Source of the DNA: Tolypeutes matacus
Taxonomy: Eukaryota > Chordata > Mammalia > Cingulata > Chlamyphoridae
Direction of reading: 5' to 3'
NCBI GenBank assembly: GCA_026826555.1
Contig: JAKSZT010054335.1
Coordinates: forward strand, 9,099,790-9,163,789
Length of the DNA: 64,000 nt
Shown here one piece after another: positions 45,290 through 57,304 of the stretch (the stretch's first letter is position 1; every line of letters begins with the position of its first letter). The notes below the pieces were generated by a model. That model was given only the letters and a program-made list of their open reading frames with translations, was not told where the DNA came from and made no database searches. Both the position numbers and the translations under genes were made by a program.

Positions 45290-46865
45290 TCCTTACTGTT
45301 TCTTTTTTCTTCAATAATTTTACTTCCTCACTCTTTTTGTTATTTTGGAAAATCTGAAACATGCATAAATGTAGAATAGTTAAATGACCCCCAAGTGTTC
45401 ACTCCCCAGCTTCACCACCTACACCCGCCATGCACCCAGCATCAGAGTGTTTAGAAGCAAATGCTTCATGTTATCTGTAAATATCTTTAAACACTTCAGG
45501 ATTTATCTTTAAAAGATAAGGGCTCTTTTTTTTTTAAGCTGCAGTATGACTATCATCCCTAAAAAACCAACAATTATTGTTTATTATCCATTAGTGTTCA
45601 TATTTCCTGATAGTCTTACACACTTTTTCTGTTTCACTGAGTTAAAATTTACAAGCTATGACCCTTACCCATTGTAAATGTACCATTTGATTTTTTAGTA
45701 CAATTACACATTTATGCAAATATAACCACAATCCAGTTTCAGAACAGAACTAGTTTGTTTGCACCATGATTTTATTGGCGCTCACATTTTCCAATTGATT
45801 GATGTCTTTTAAGACTCTTAATCTAGGGAGCGGAGGTGGCTCAAGTCCCAGGTTTGGTTCCTGGTGCCTCCTTAAAAAAGAAGATGAGTACACAAAGAAT
45901 AGACACAGAGAGCAGACAGCGAGTACAAACAATGGGGCAGGGGGAGAATAAGTTAAAATCTTAAAAAAAAAAAAGAGACTCTTAATCCACACATTTACCT
46001 TCTATCTCTGTTTTTCTTGCAGTTTCTTTTTTTAGTGACAAAATGGGTCAGTTGTCCAAAATCTAGATTTGTCAACTGCATCATCGTAGTGTCATTTAAC
46101 ATGTCTCTCTCCCTCTGTATTTCCTTAGTTGTTGGGTTTAGAGACTCAATATATTCACATTCAATTTTGTTTTGCAAGGTTACATGGATGGTGTAGTGTA
46201 CTCCTTATACGTATGTGATTGTCTTTCTGTGATGTTAGCAACCTTCAATGACTAATGTCAAAATTCATTATTTCATTAGGGGTTACAAAATGGTGACTTT
46301 CTAATTTATCTTTTCTTCTTCCTTTATTAGTTGAAATACTTCTCCAAAGATAAACTTCTCCTCTTAAACCATTTGGGTATCCTAAGATTTAATTTATTTA
46401 TGAAAGGCAAGATCAATGCTTAATTTTCCCCCCTTATTTACCGTTTTTCAAAATGATGAGTTGGTGCCTTACATCCTCTAAAGGCAAGTTTTGTTTTGTT
46501 TTCTGCTGTTATTATAATAAAGCTGTAATTTAAATATACTTAATGTGTTTCTGTCTGTTGTGGCTTATGCTTTTTGATGCTCCAATTGTTCCGTCTTTGG
46601 CCAATGGTAATCTAGTTAAGGTGGCTTGTAAGTTCTTTTGGACAGAGCTCTGGTAGCCTTTGATAGCTTTTCTTCTTTTTGACATGAGAAGCATTTCCAG
46701 GATCATCTGTGCATTTTGTGCCACATCTTGAATCAGTCCTTTCTTCCAAGAGCACTGGTTCCTTTCCATGGAAAATTGTTTTTACACACCACAGTCTCAT
46801 TGCTAGGGGCTCATCAGTACTGAGTAGATTGCTTTTCACTAGGGTTTCTAGTGGACAAAGCTAGA
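45290..46865 (-). repeat. L1M 3' UTR, inverted
   Basis: Reverse L1M 3' UTR: GGAAAATCTGAAACATGC, CACTCCCCAGCTTCACCACC, GTCAGTTGTCCAAAATCTAG, CATTAGGGGTTACAAAATGG, TGATGCTCCAATTGTTCCG, GTTTCTAGTGGACAAAGCTA. It is interrupted by a DAS SINE and continues into ORF2 sequence on the right. Confidence 0.82.
45824..45974 (+). repeat. DAS-III-derived SINE with internal deletion
   Basis: Head GGGAGCGGAGGTGGCTCAAG is joined directly to CCCAGGTTTGGTTCCTGGTG, so the middle of the tRNA-like part is missing. The body continues AATAGACACAGAGAGCAGAC. Target-site duplication GACTCTTAATC flanks it (45813-45823 and 45977-45987). Confidence 0.9.
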
Positions 46866-48690
46866 AAAAGAAGTTTAAGATAAAATGCATTGTTCTCTTT
46901 GCTGTATCTTTTGCAGAGCAGACATTTTTAATTTTAATAAAGTCCAATTTGTCAATGTTTTCTTTCTGGATTGTGCTTTTACTGTTGTATCTAAAAAGTC
47001 TCCATGAAACCCCTGGTCACCTAGACTTTCTCCTATGTTTTCTTCTAGAAGTTTTATGGTTTTGCATTTTAAATTTAGGTCTATGATCCATTTTTAGCTA
47101 ATTTTTGTGAAACATGTAATGCCTCTGTTTAAGTTCATTTTTCTGAATATGTACATCCAGTTATTCCAGTACCATGTGTTGGAAATACTGTCCTTTCTCC
47201 ATTGAGTTGCCTTTGCTCCTTTACCAAGATCACTTGACTGTATTTGTATTGGTCTGTTTCTGGGCTCTCTATTTTGTTCCATTGATCATTATGTCCATTC
47301 TTTCACCAATATCATGCTGTCTTTATTACTATAGCTTTATAGGAAGTCTTGAAATCAGGTAGTGTGACTACTCCAACTTTGTTCTTGTGCTGGTTAGCAT
47401 AGATCTTTGTTTATATCTATAAATTAACTTGCTGGGGTTTGATTGGGATTGCATTGAATCTACAGATAAAGTTGAGAAGAATTGACATCTTAACAATATG
47501 GAGTCTTTCAATCCATGAACATGGAAAACCACTCCATTAATTTTGGTCTTTGCTTGCTTTCATCACAGTTTTGTAGATTTCCTCATATAGATCTTGTAAC
47601 ATATTTTATTAGATTTTAACCACAGTATTTCTTTTTGTTGTTGTTGCTATTGTAAATGGTATTGTTTTTTAAATTTCAAAATACAATTTTTCTTTGCTGG
47701 CCCATAGTAAAATAATTGACATTTGTATATGAAACTTGTATCCTGTGACAAGTTTCCTTATATAAGTATATATACTTATATCCTTGCTATATTTTATTAG
47801 TTCTAGGAGGTTTTTTTGTCTATTCTTTGAGATTTCCTACAATCATGTTGTCTGTGAAAAAAGATAGTTTTGTTTCTTCCTTCTCAATATATATACCCTT
47901 TATTTCCTTTTCTTGTCTTATTGCACTAGCTAAGACTTTTACTGGACATTTATGAGGAGTGGTGAAAGCATCCAATTTTAGGGGGAAAGCATCCAATTTC
48001 TCACCACTAAGTATGATGGTGCTATAGGTTTTTTGTAAATGTTCTTTATCAAGTTGAGGATGTTTTCTTCTATTCCTAGTTTGCTGAGAGTTTTTGCCAT
48101 GGATGAATGTTGGATTTTGTCAAATGCTTTTTTCCATCAGTTAATACGATCATGTGATTTTTCTTCTTTAGCCTATCAATGTAGTGGATTACATTGATTG
48201 ATTTTTAAATGTTGATCCTGTCTTGCATACCTAGAATAAACCCCACTTGGTCATGATGTGTAATTATTTTTCCACAGTGTTGGATACAATCTCTAATATT
48301 TTGTTGTGGAATTTTACGTCTCTGGTCATGAGAGATATTGGTCTGTAGTTTTGCTTTCTGGTAATGTGTTTATCTGATTTTGCTATTAGAATAATGCTGG
48401 CCTCATAGAATGAATTAGGAAGTGTTCCCACGGAATGTTTGTTTGTTGTTGTTGTTTTGAAGAGATTGTGAAGAATTGATATTATTTCTTCCTTAAATGT
48501 TTGTTAGAATTCATCAGTGAAGCCAAATGGGCCTGGTGCTTTCTTTTTTGTAAACTTACTAATTATAGATTCAATTTATTTAATAGTTATAGGCTTATTC
48601 AGATTATCTATGTTTCATTATGTGTTTTGAGAGTTTGTGTCTTTCAAGGAAGTGGGTTATCTCATCTAAGTTGTAAAGTTTGTGGACATA
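46866..48690 (-). repeat. L1 ORF2 fragment, inverted
   Basis: Clear reverse ORF2: ATAAAGTCCAATTTGTCAAT, TCTATTTTGTTCCATTGATC, GGAAGTCTTGAAATCAGG, GTGACTACTCCAACTTTG, TTGGATTTTGTCAAATGC, AATAATGCTGGCCTCATAG, CAAATGGGCCTGGTGC. These encode the 3' half of the reverse transcriptase region but are full of stops and indels. Confidence 0.92.
47760..47781. repeat. 22-bp perfect AT palindrome
   Basis: ATATAAGTATA mirrors TATACTTATAT with no loop, inside the decayed L1. Probably chance or local slippage in AT-rich DNA. Confidence 0.9.
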
Positions 48691-48699
48691 GACATTTTA

Positions 48700-50540
48700 A
48701 AAAGATTAATTAATTTTAATTAAACATTAAATCACTTTAACCATTTTAAGTGGACAATTCTTTGACATTAAGTGCATTGACAGCTGCATAACTTTCACCA
48801 CTACCCATTTGCAGGCAATTTTCATTGTCCCACCAAAACTCTTATGTTTTTAGCAATGACTCTCCACAAATGTTTTTAATTTTGATGAAATCCATTTTAT
48901 CTCTCTTTTCTTTCATTGCTTGTGCTTTTGGTGTAAAATCTAAAAATCCATTACAATTGCTCCATTACTGCCTTTTTCTCTTATTTATTTGCTTTTTTGT
49001 AGGGTACCATTTTGATTCTTTTTCTTTACTTTTCTCTATATTTTTAAGTTATTTTCTTAGTGGTTACCTTTGTAATTATTATCTAAAACCAATAATAATC
49101 TAATTCAACTAGTACCAACCTAGTTTCAATAATATACAAACTTTCCACTCATATATATTTCCCCCCACCCCTTTGCATTATTATTGTCTCAGATTACATC
49201 TTATATGTTATATGCCCATTAACACAGATTTAAAATGTTATTTTACACATTTCCATTTAAGTCATATAGGGAGTGAAAAAAGCAGATATAAACCAAAAGT
49301 ACAATAATACAGGATTTTATATGTTTACCTTTCCCAATGTCCTTTATTTATTCTTATGACTTCAAGTTATTGTCTGGTGTCCTTTTATTTCAGCCTGAAG
49401 GACTCCCTTTAACATGTCTTGGAGGTCAGGTCTTCTGGTAATGAACTCTCTCAACTGTTGTTTATCTGTAAATGTCTTAATTTCTCCTTCATTTTTGAAA
49501 GGTAACTTTGCCAGATATAGAATTCTTGGTTGACAGCTTTTTCTCTAAAACAAATATGCCATCCCACTGTCTTCTGGCCTCCATGGTTTCTGATGAGAAA
49601 TCTGCTGTTAATTTATTGAGGGACCCCTTGTATATGACAAGTTGATTCTTGCTGCTTTAAAATCCTCTCCTTGTCTTTGGATTTTTTTTTTTTTTTTTTT
49701 AAGATTTTATTTATTTATTCATTTATCTCCCCCTTGCTGCTTGTGCTCACTGGGTCAGCTAACCACGCCGTGCAGGCAGGCCTGCCTTCACCAGGAGGCC
49801 CCGGGAACTGAACCCGGGGCCTCCCATATGGTAAACGGGAGCCCTACTGATTGAGCCACAGCCGCTTCCCTTGTCTTTGGATTTTGACAATTTCACCATA
49901 ATGTGTCTTGGTGTTGATTTTTAGAGTCTATCCTGCTTGGAGTTTGTGAAGCATCCTTCATGTGTATAATCATGTTTTTCATCAGATTTGGGAAGCTGTC
50001 AGCCATTATTTCTTCAAATACTCTTTCTGCCCCTTTCTCTCTCGTCCTTCTGGGAATACAGTGATGCATATATTTATACATATGGTGGTATTCCATAGGT
50101 TCCTCAGTCTCTGTTCATTTTTCTTCATTATTTTTTCTTTCTGTTCCTCACCCTGGATAATTTCAATTGGTTTGTTTTCAAGTTCACAGAAACTTTTTCT
50201 GCCTGTTCAAATCTACTACTGAACCTGTCAATTAAAATTTTCATTTCAATTACTGCAATTTTCAGCTCTAAAATTTCTGTTTGGTTCATATTTATAATTT
50301 CCCTTTCTTTATTTGGTCCATGAATATTTTCCTGATTTCCTTTAGTTCTTTGTTTATGGATTCCTTTAAACTCATTGAACGTATTTAAGACAATTTATTT
50401 AAATCAACTCAGGGATGGTTTCTGTGAAATATTTTTTCCTCTGTGAATGGACTATACTTTCCTGCTGCTATGTGTGTCTTGTAATTTTTGGTTGCAGACT
50501 GAACATTGTGAGTATTATGTTAGTTATCACACCTGGAAAT
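48700..50540 (-). repeat. Second L1M element, 3' UTR and 5'/ORF1 region, inverted
   Basis: Starts with 3' UTR words read backwards (TTTAACCATTTTAAGTGGAC, CAATTTTCATTGTCCCACC). It later has ORF1/5' region words: CATAATGTGTCTTGGTGTTG, CCTGCTTGGAGTTTGTGAAG, CAGCCATTATTTCTTCAAAT, CTGGATAATTTCAATTGG. It is interrupted by a DAS SINE at 49686-49868. The internal part is deleted or rearranged. Confidence 0.82.
49686..49868 (-). repeat. DAS-III-like SINE with 17-bp target-site duplication
   Basis: Flanked by identical CCTTGTCTTTGGATTTT at 49669-49685 and 49869-49885. Minus strand: GGGAAGCGGCTGTGGCTCAA, CCATATGGGAGGCCCCGGG, then a body and A-rich tail. The perfect duplication points to a young copy. 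Confidence 0.94.
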
Positions 50541-51158
50541 CTCGTTCTCATACTCCTCTGGGGTTGCTAGTTTTGTTGCTGTTACTGTTCTTGTTGAGGG
50601 CTGGAGCTATCAATTTGTGACTTTTCCAAACTATGTTGGTCCCAATTGGGGAATGGAAAGGGAAAGACAGAGAGAAGAAAAGCTTTGCCTCTTTAAGACT
50701 TCTCTGCCTCTTTTGCCTGAGGGGAGCTGGAACAGTGGCCACCCTCAGAGCTGGCCCAGCAATCTGAAGTCGGTGATCAGCAATCAGATCACACACACCT
50801 GGATTTGGAGGACTACGTCCTTCTAGCTCAGCCCAGCACCAGCAAGCTGCCCCAGAGCCCTGGGCTGCAGCCCCCTCCTTCACTCCTGCCTGCCATGGGG
50901 TGGGGGGAAGTAGTAGCCACCACACAGAAGGTGAAATTTGTCAACATTACCAGCCTTTTCCTCCAGCTTTTCCCTGGCTGCTGCACAGTATTCTGCTAGA
51001 CCTCAGTTTCAAAATGCTTAATTCAGAGAGTTCCTGCCAGTTAAATAGTTGCTTGGGTGGAGGAACTGATTCCTGGAATTTCTAACTCTGCCATCTTCCC
51101 ACAGTCTTCTGTGTACATAGAGTTTTACATAGTATTTATTTATTATCCTTTTAATATC
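50541..51158. other. Intergenic sequence between L1 and LTR
   Basis: May still be part of the old L1 5' region (GTTTTGTTGCTGTTACTG near 50572; CTGCCATCTTCCCACAGTC near 51090 resembles the start of an L1 read backwards). No gene. Confidence 0.4.
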
Positions 51159-52180
51159 TGTGATGGTTTGAATTTTGTGATTCCCAGAAAAGATTATTCT
51201 TGAACTAACTCATTTCTGTGGGTGTGGGGTCCTTTGATTGCCTTAAATTAAGTTAAGGGGACTTTGATTAGATCAGTTTCAGTTAGATCCCTTTAAGGCT
51301 TTTTAAAAATTTTTTATTTTATTTTATTTTATTTTTAAGATTTATTTTATTTATTTATCTCTCCCCAACCTCTTGTTGTTTGCATTTGTTGTGTCTCTGT
51401 TGTGTGCTGGTCTTCTATTTTTAGGAGGCAGCTGAGCCAAACCCAGGGCCCGCCATGTGGGAGGGAAGTGCCCAATCGCCTGAGCAACCTCCACTCTCTG
51501 TTTTGTTGTGTCTCTCATTGTGCTTCCTCACTGTGTCACTTGATTGCGTCATCTCTCTGCATCATATTGTTGTGTCAGCTTGCCGCGCCAGCCCATCGTA
51601 TCAGCATGCAGTCTTGTGCATCCTTTTTAGGAGGCACCGGCAACCAAACCTGGACCTCCCATATGGCAGGCAGGAGCTCAGTTGCCTGAGCCACATCCAC
51701 TTCCCAACCGTTAGGGCTTTTGATTGGACTATGTCAGTGAGGCATGGCCCATGCTGGGTCTCTCCCCTCTCGTGGGGTCTTAGATAAACTGAGAACACAC
51801 TGAGAGAAAGACACAGAAAAAGGAGCTCTGCCATTTTGACCTGGCCGTGTGTGAGAGAGGACTCCAGGTTTGCCTGCAGCTGCAGAAAGCCTGAGAGGCT
51901 CAAGGAGGCAAGGCCCAGGGAGAGATGCCTGACTGCCCACAGCTGAGCTCCAGGAGAAAGTAGAGATTCTGGCAGACCCGCCATTTTGCTTCGCCATGTG
52001 GCAGGACTCCAGGATCTGCTAGCAGCCGACCTTTGGTAAGAAAGCATCTCTGATGATGTCCTGATTTGGACATTTTTACAGCCTCAGAACTGTAAGCTTT
52101 TACCCCAAATAAATCCCCTTTATAAAAGCCAACCCCTTTCTGGTATTTTTTGTAATGGCAACCTTTAGCAGACTAAAACA
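51159..52180 (+). repeat. Solo LTR, MaLR/MLT1-like, probably xenarthran family (copy A)
   Basis: Starts TGTGATGGTTTGAATTTTG. Ends with AACTGTAAGCTTTTACCCC, AAATAAATCCCCTTTATAAA, AGCCAACCCCTTTCTGG and GCAGACTAAAACA. A central AATAAA is the polyadenylation signal. After removal of the nested SINE the length is about 0.61 kb, the same as copy B at 55043-55651. No internal retroviral sequence adjoins it, so it is a solo LTR. Confidence 0.85.
51305..51710 (-). repeat. Dimeric DAS-III SINE nested in LTR
   Basis: Two tRNA-like units in tandem, read on the minus strand: first unit GGGAAGTGGATGTGGCTCAG near 51706 with a GGTCCAGGTTTGGTTGCCGG B-box region, second unit around 51420-51490, then a (TAAAA)n tail. 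The duplication TTARGGCTTTT flanks it (about 51294-51304 and 51711-51721). Confidence 0.9.
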
Positions 52181-53344
52181 TTACCCATAGGATCAGTAGC
52201 GATGATTAGCACCCATTTTTAAATTTACTTCTAAATTTTCTTATCATAATTAGTTAATTATAAAGGTTCTAACTTCCTGCATACTGTAAAAGTGATTGTT
52301 GTTGAAAAATAGGACTATTATATCACTTCTTAAAATGTATCTAGTGGAATCTAAGTACCATATCAGTTTGGTATCTACCATCATCCATTTAAAAATGCAT
52401 AAACAAGCTCTTCTTGAACAGGTATAAATATTAAATCTTTCCTTTTTGTCCTTGAACTTCATTTCCATTCCATTCCTCCTACAAAATTTTATCTTAATGT
52501 AACAAACTTTTTGCTTGAAAGTCTTAACCCTTTCTCATAACATAAAAAGCAAAATTTTATTGGAATTGCCTCTTGTTATGAAATGGACATGTTCTCCTTT
52601 ATAAAAAGGAACAATTAGTTCAAATATCTATGGATGGATATGCCTAATTGCTTGAATTATTCAAAGTTCAATAGCAATTCTGTTACTGATTTTGGTTTTT
52701 ATAAATGTAAGTACTAAGAAATTTATCTGCATACATAAGTCGACAGGAGTGGAACAGTTCTGTTAGAATGATGTCACTCAATTCTCTGAACTTCTTCTGA
52801 GTTAAATGCCAAAAATCACTTGGTGATCTTTATTCAAAAATTATTTTTAGAGATTTATAGTGTATAGCTCAATTAGAGTCTTATTCCATTTTTGTTGAAA
52901 GCAATGAATTAGAAACCACTTGAATTGCAAGAAGAAATTTTGTTTTGTCATAGAGCCATGCACTGTGTGAAAACCACACTCAATGTTTTGAATTGATCCT
53001 TTGCTTAGCACCCTGGAGAGTTTGCATGGACAATGCATTACCATAAGATTTGGGATGAGGGAAAGGTAAATCTTTCTTTTGTAAGGAGAGAAAGCAGGCT
53101 ATTGTGAAAAGGAGGTGGGGAGAAGGAGCTTTCAAGATCCCTAGAACCCAGTTACACTCAAGTCAAACAAAGTTTAGGAGGGAATGCAAGTAGAAGTTAA
53201 AGCTCTGAAAATTATTTCTCTTACAACAGTCTGAAGTGCCTAGGCATCCAGTGGAGAATTTCTGTGTACCTGGGACCATGTACCCTACTTTTAAGACCCT
53301 TCTATAGACTAGGCCAAAGGCATCCTGAAAAAGACACCATTTGA
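52181..53344. other. AT-rich intergenic sequence without recognised element
   Basis: Apparently single copy; no gene, RNA or transposon recognised. Confidence 0.5.
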
Positions 53345-53660
53345 TGAGAGACCCCGAGGAAGTGAGGGGCAGAACAGGTGACTGTCTGGGGGAGAACGCA
53401 CCAGACACAGGCCCAGAGGCAGGGATGAGATTGGGATATCCTTGGATCCACAAGGGAAGGCCAGTGCTAGCTGTAGCCAAGTGAATACGGAGGGGGTGGT
53501 GGGCTATGAGGCCAGAGAGGTCGTCAATGTTAGGTCCTCTAGGCCAAGGTAGGAACTTGAGATTATATTCTAGTTAGATGGGAAGAACGGCTTCCAGCTG
53601 GAGGGCTTTAAGCTGGGGAGTGATGTGATCTGAGTCTGCTTTAAAGGCACACTTTGGCTG
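53345..53660 (+). repeat. Ancient medium-reiterated repeat (L2-like?)
   Basis: Matches a common mammalian consensus in its order of words: GGCCAAGGTAGGAACTTGAG, ATTATATTCTAGTTAGATGG, GGGCTTTAAGCTGGGGAGTG, ATGTGATCTGAGTCTGC, CACTTTGGCTGCTG. I am unsure of the family name. Confidence 0.5.
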
Positions 53661-55042
53661 CTGTTGATTATTACATGGAATTATTGTTGCCTTGACCATT
53701 TCCAGGAGTTGCGCTAACAGCTGTTTCTGGGTTCACACTGTGGCTGGTGGTTCCAGGATTACGAAAATAATCTTACCTTGAGGAATTCGGGCTGCCACAC
53801 TTCCCTGGGCGTGATTCTCAGCTTTGCAGGCCTCAGAGCTCTTTGCTCCTTTCTGGCTGCCGCCCCATTGCCCTTGAGCCATAAGCTTAGAGGGTCCCAG
53901 CTATGACGGTGGAGAGGCAGGTCGTGGATCAGCGATGGTGCGGGCCAGTTCCTGGGAAGCACTCCGAAATCAGATATGAGAGCAGGGAGTTTACTGGGGA
54001 GTGCTCTCGGGACCATCTCCTGCAGTAGGGGAAAGGGAAGCAGGATGGGCAGGTGATGCTGGGCCGTGACGCGTTGGCACCAGAGCCCTCAGCTAATCCG
54101 CAGGGAGACTAGGGCTCCCACACGAACTAGCCAGCGGTTTGGGGCTGCCCCTAGGAAGGAGGCATGGACTTTGGGAGGTCCTCCCCCGTGAGCTGCCTGC
54201 AGCCAGCACTCCCAGGACCTGGGGGGCCCGAGTGCCCACCACTGCAGGGTAGAAGGCATCGCCAGCACCTCTGCCCCAAACGCCACAGGTTTGAAGCTAA
54301 AGGAACTGAGGCCAGAGGGGCTGCAAACATGCTTGCCTGTTACTCCTCTTCTCTTTTGTTAATAGTAAAACTCAAAAATGACCTCAACTCTTATGTCTTG
54401 TTTTCTGTAGGAGCAGGGGTTAAAACTTACTCTTAATTTTAAAAAGTATTTGCATATTTCATCTGATAGGTTGCACTTATTGCTTATGCTGCACATATAT
54501 TTTTAATTTTTAGAAATAGTTCTTTTGTTTCAAAGCATCCACATGGGCTGTTGGGGTGTTCGCAGAGTCCCCTTCTCACTAGCTGCACGCTCTCTTTCCC
54601 TCTTTGACCCACACATTTTTCATTTTGCTGAAATTCCACTCGGTGCCTAAAGCAGTGACAGGCATCAGTTCACAACACTGAAACAATTCCAGCAACCACA
54701 GGCACACTGCTTGGGTAACAGTGTCCGCTTTGCTTGGGTGGTTCTGCTTCCTGAGTTCATTATGAAAGAAATGAAAGAAACACCCCTGACCACCCAGCAA
54801 TGATGCTCCCTTAATTACAAGATTTTTTTTTTTTCAAAGGAATTGTATAGAACAGAAACAACGAGATTTTGTGATATGTGGACCTCATTCAACAAATCAA
54901 CTACAAAAAGACAATTTGGAGACAACTGAGGAAAATTGAGTATATTAAGGAATAATATTAAGAAATCATTATTCCTTTTTCTTCAGAGTGATAATGGATT
55001 TGTAGCCATGTTAAACTTGTCTTTATATATTAGGATTATATT
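53661..55042. other. Intergenic sequence without recognised element
   Basis: GC-mixed to 54300, AT-rich afterwards. No gene supported. Confidence 0.5.
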
Positions 55043-55651
55043 TGTCAGCCTCAGGGGTGCTAATGCAAATTAGCAGAAATCTGTTGGCTTTTATAAAGGG
55101 TATTTATTTGGGGGTAAAAGCTTACAGTTACCAGGCCCTAAAGAGTCCAACTCAAGGCTGCTTTCTCGCCAAAGTCAGTTGCCATGTGTTGAAGCAAGAT
55201 GGCGAGCGATCTCTGCCTGTCTCTCCTTCCTTCTTCGTCTTCAGGCTCCGTGGGCCGAGTTTCTTCCAATCTCAGCTGTAGGTTGGCATGGGGCTAGTCT
55301 CTCTGGGCTCCCTATATCAGCCTGGCATAGGGCTAGTTTCTTTCCAGGCTTTCTCAGCTACTCATCTGCAAACTATCAGGCAAATGGCTCATCTCTCCCC
55401 AGGGCTCCAGGATCAAAACGGAAAAAGTTTTTCCTCTCTTCTACTTGTGTCTTCTTCTGTGTGTGTCTGTTTATATCAGCCCACCAAGGGAGTGGAGACT
55501 TAAACCCGATTTAAAAGCCCTAATTGATTTAGTCGAGTAAACTTAAGACCTTTGAATTTAATACAAAAGTTATGACACCCAGAGGAACAGACCAGTTTAT
55601 GAACATAATCCATCTCTTTTTGGGATTCATAAATAATTTCAAAGTGCCACA
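55043..55651 (-). repeat. Solo LTR of the same family (copy B)
   Basis: The minus strand starts TGTGGCACTTTGAAATTATT, followed by GAATCCCAAAAAGAGATGG. It ends with AACTGTAAGCTTTTACCCCC, AAATAAATACCCTTTATAAA, AGCCAACAGATTTCTGC and GAGGCTGACA. The ends and polyadenylation region match copy A; length 609 bp. No internal sequence adjoins. Confidence 0.85.
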
Positions 55652-55725
55652 AGGATCAATACTGAAATATTTGCAGTCGAAATGATATGAGGCCTGGGGT
55701 TGGCTTAAAATATTCCTGAAAATAA

Positions 55726-55816
55726 GGGGAGTGGATGTAGCTCAAGTGGTTGAGCACCTGCTTCCCATGTACAAGGTTCTGGGTTCGATCCTGGTACTTC
55801 CTAAAAACAGCAAACA
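55726..55816 (+). repeat. DAS-type SINE
   Basis: GGGGAGTGGATGTAGCTCAA, GTGGTTGAGCACCTGCTTCC, GGGTTCGATCCTGGTACTTC, then an A-rich tail. Flanking AAMATATTCC near 55707 and 55817 marks the duplication. Confidence 0.92.
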
Positions 55817-55829
55817 AACATATTCCATA

Positions 55830-56790
55830 GTGGAAATAAGAATGGCAAAACATTGCTAACCATTGAAGCTTGGTGGGTACAGGGGGATTAATTTTTACTA
55901 CTCTCTTGACTTTTGTGTGTGTTTGAAATGTTCTGTAATAAAATGTTTTTAAAAACAGATTTTTTCATGTCTGGATTTTAAATTTTCTTTTTCTAGATCA
56001 GACCTAAAATAAGGGGCTGTTGTGGCCTGGCCCAGCCTGCAAAAACTCCTGGTGGGTCTGTCTGCCAGCACCCGGCCCCCACGGCAGGCAGTGCCACCCC
56101 TCGGGGGCCGTGAGCAACCTCCAGTCACCATCCTTCGTGGCCTGCCATGTCACTCGTGCTTTTACAACATCATTTATAAACTGGAAATTGTTCTGAAAGT
56201 TAGAAACGGTGCATAGAAAGTATCTAGGCCACGGTGTGCCCTGATAAACTTGTAATCATGGTTGATAAAAAGCTGGGACACGAGTCCGCTGGGCCTCGTC
56301 CAACCAGAAGGCCGTTTCCCTGGGAGGGGGGAGCCCTCCTCTCTGATTGTCTTGTGGAGCCCCTGTGGGCATGTTCAAAATTCTCTGTCCTCAGGACTTG
56401 GCCAGGAATTTGAAATACATATTTATTTTAAGCATGAGGATATGGGAGGAAGCTCGAAGTGTTCTAAGATATCTTTTTATTGCTGGGCTGGGCTCTAGTA
56501 TTTTCTTGGTCCTTTGAGATCCGCTGAGGCCACATGGCTAATCAAATAAGAATTGCCCAAGGATGCCTGCCTGCTTCCTCCACCAAAGCTCCGTCCCCTT
56601 AAGGGGGACATCTGCTCCTTGGTATGAAGTGGAGGCAAAAAAAAAGTAATACAACAAGAAACCCTACCTAGTTCTTTTATATAGTATTTCATTGCCTATG
56701 CCATAACTACTATTTCAGGTTTTAAAAACATATTTCTTGTCTTACTTATTCTGACCACATCTCTGTGCGCTAATGAGCTGGGAAGTATCA
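55830..56790. other. Intergenic sequence; short L1-like 3' end at left edge
   Basis: The first 130 bases (TGGAAATAAGAATGGCAAAA to TGTTCTGTAATAAAATG, ending about 55950) look like an LINE 3' end in forward orientation. The rest is unrecognised. Confidence 0.4.
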
Positions 56791-56799
56791 TCTCCTGCG

Positions 56800-57180
56800 G
56801 ATGGAGGGGCCACCTGAAGGGCTTCACCCCCCACCCAGGGCCTCGGTCCACCCTGGTGCCCCGGCCGCTCCGCGCCCGTTCTTCCCCAGTCTACCCACTG
56901 ACCTTGGAGTCACGCCCGGGCAATCTCCCCGCTGTCGGCGGCCACCCCACAAGGCGGTCGCCCCCTGCACCCCACTTCACCCACCCTGCGCAGACTGGAA
57001 GGAAACAGGGGGTGCCACCTCTCGGGCAGGGCTGGGCCCCTGGCCGCAGGCGCCGCCACTCGCAGCTGCCGTCTCGTTCGTTCAGACCCACAGACGGGCC
57101 CGTTTCAAGGCTGCGTGTGGGCCGGGACCGAGGGAGGATCGGAGAGAGCTGGCCTGAATCCGCCGGCTCCTCACTTGGGG
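56800..57180. promoter_or_regulatory. Isolated CpG-rich patch
   Basis: A short CpG-rich island in otherwise AT-rich, transposon-dense sequence: GCCCCGGCCGCTCCGCGCCC, CCCGCTGTCGGCGGCC, GGCCGCAGGCGCCGCCACTC. No adjacent gene, TATA box or coding exon recognised. It could be a promoter of an unannotated non-coding RNA. Confidence 0.35.
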
Positions 57181-57304
57181 CAGCAGCGAGGAGCAGAACA
57201 CTTGCTTTTTCTGCAGGTTTCTGAGGTCAAAGGTTGGAGTGGATATCCTTTCTGCGGCCAGCGAGCTTTCCCAGCTTTTAGCCGTCTGAGCTGTTAAAGA
57301 GCGG

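Noticed and set aside
46866..48690. Possible intact reverse transcriptase
   Set aside because: Multiple frameshifts and stops; only short frames remain on the coding (minus) strand.
51159..55651. One provirus bounded by two LTRs
   Set aside because: The LTRs are in opposite orientation and the 2.9 kb between them has no gag, pol or env-like frame; they are independent solo LTRs.
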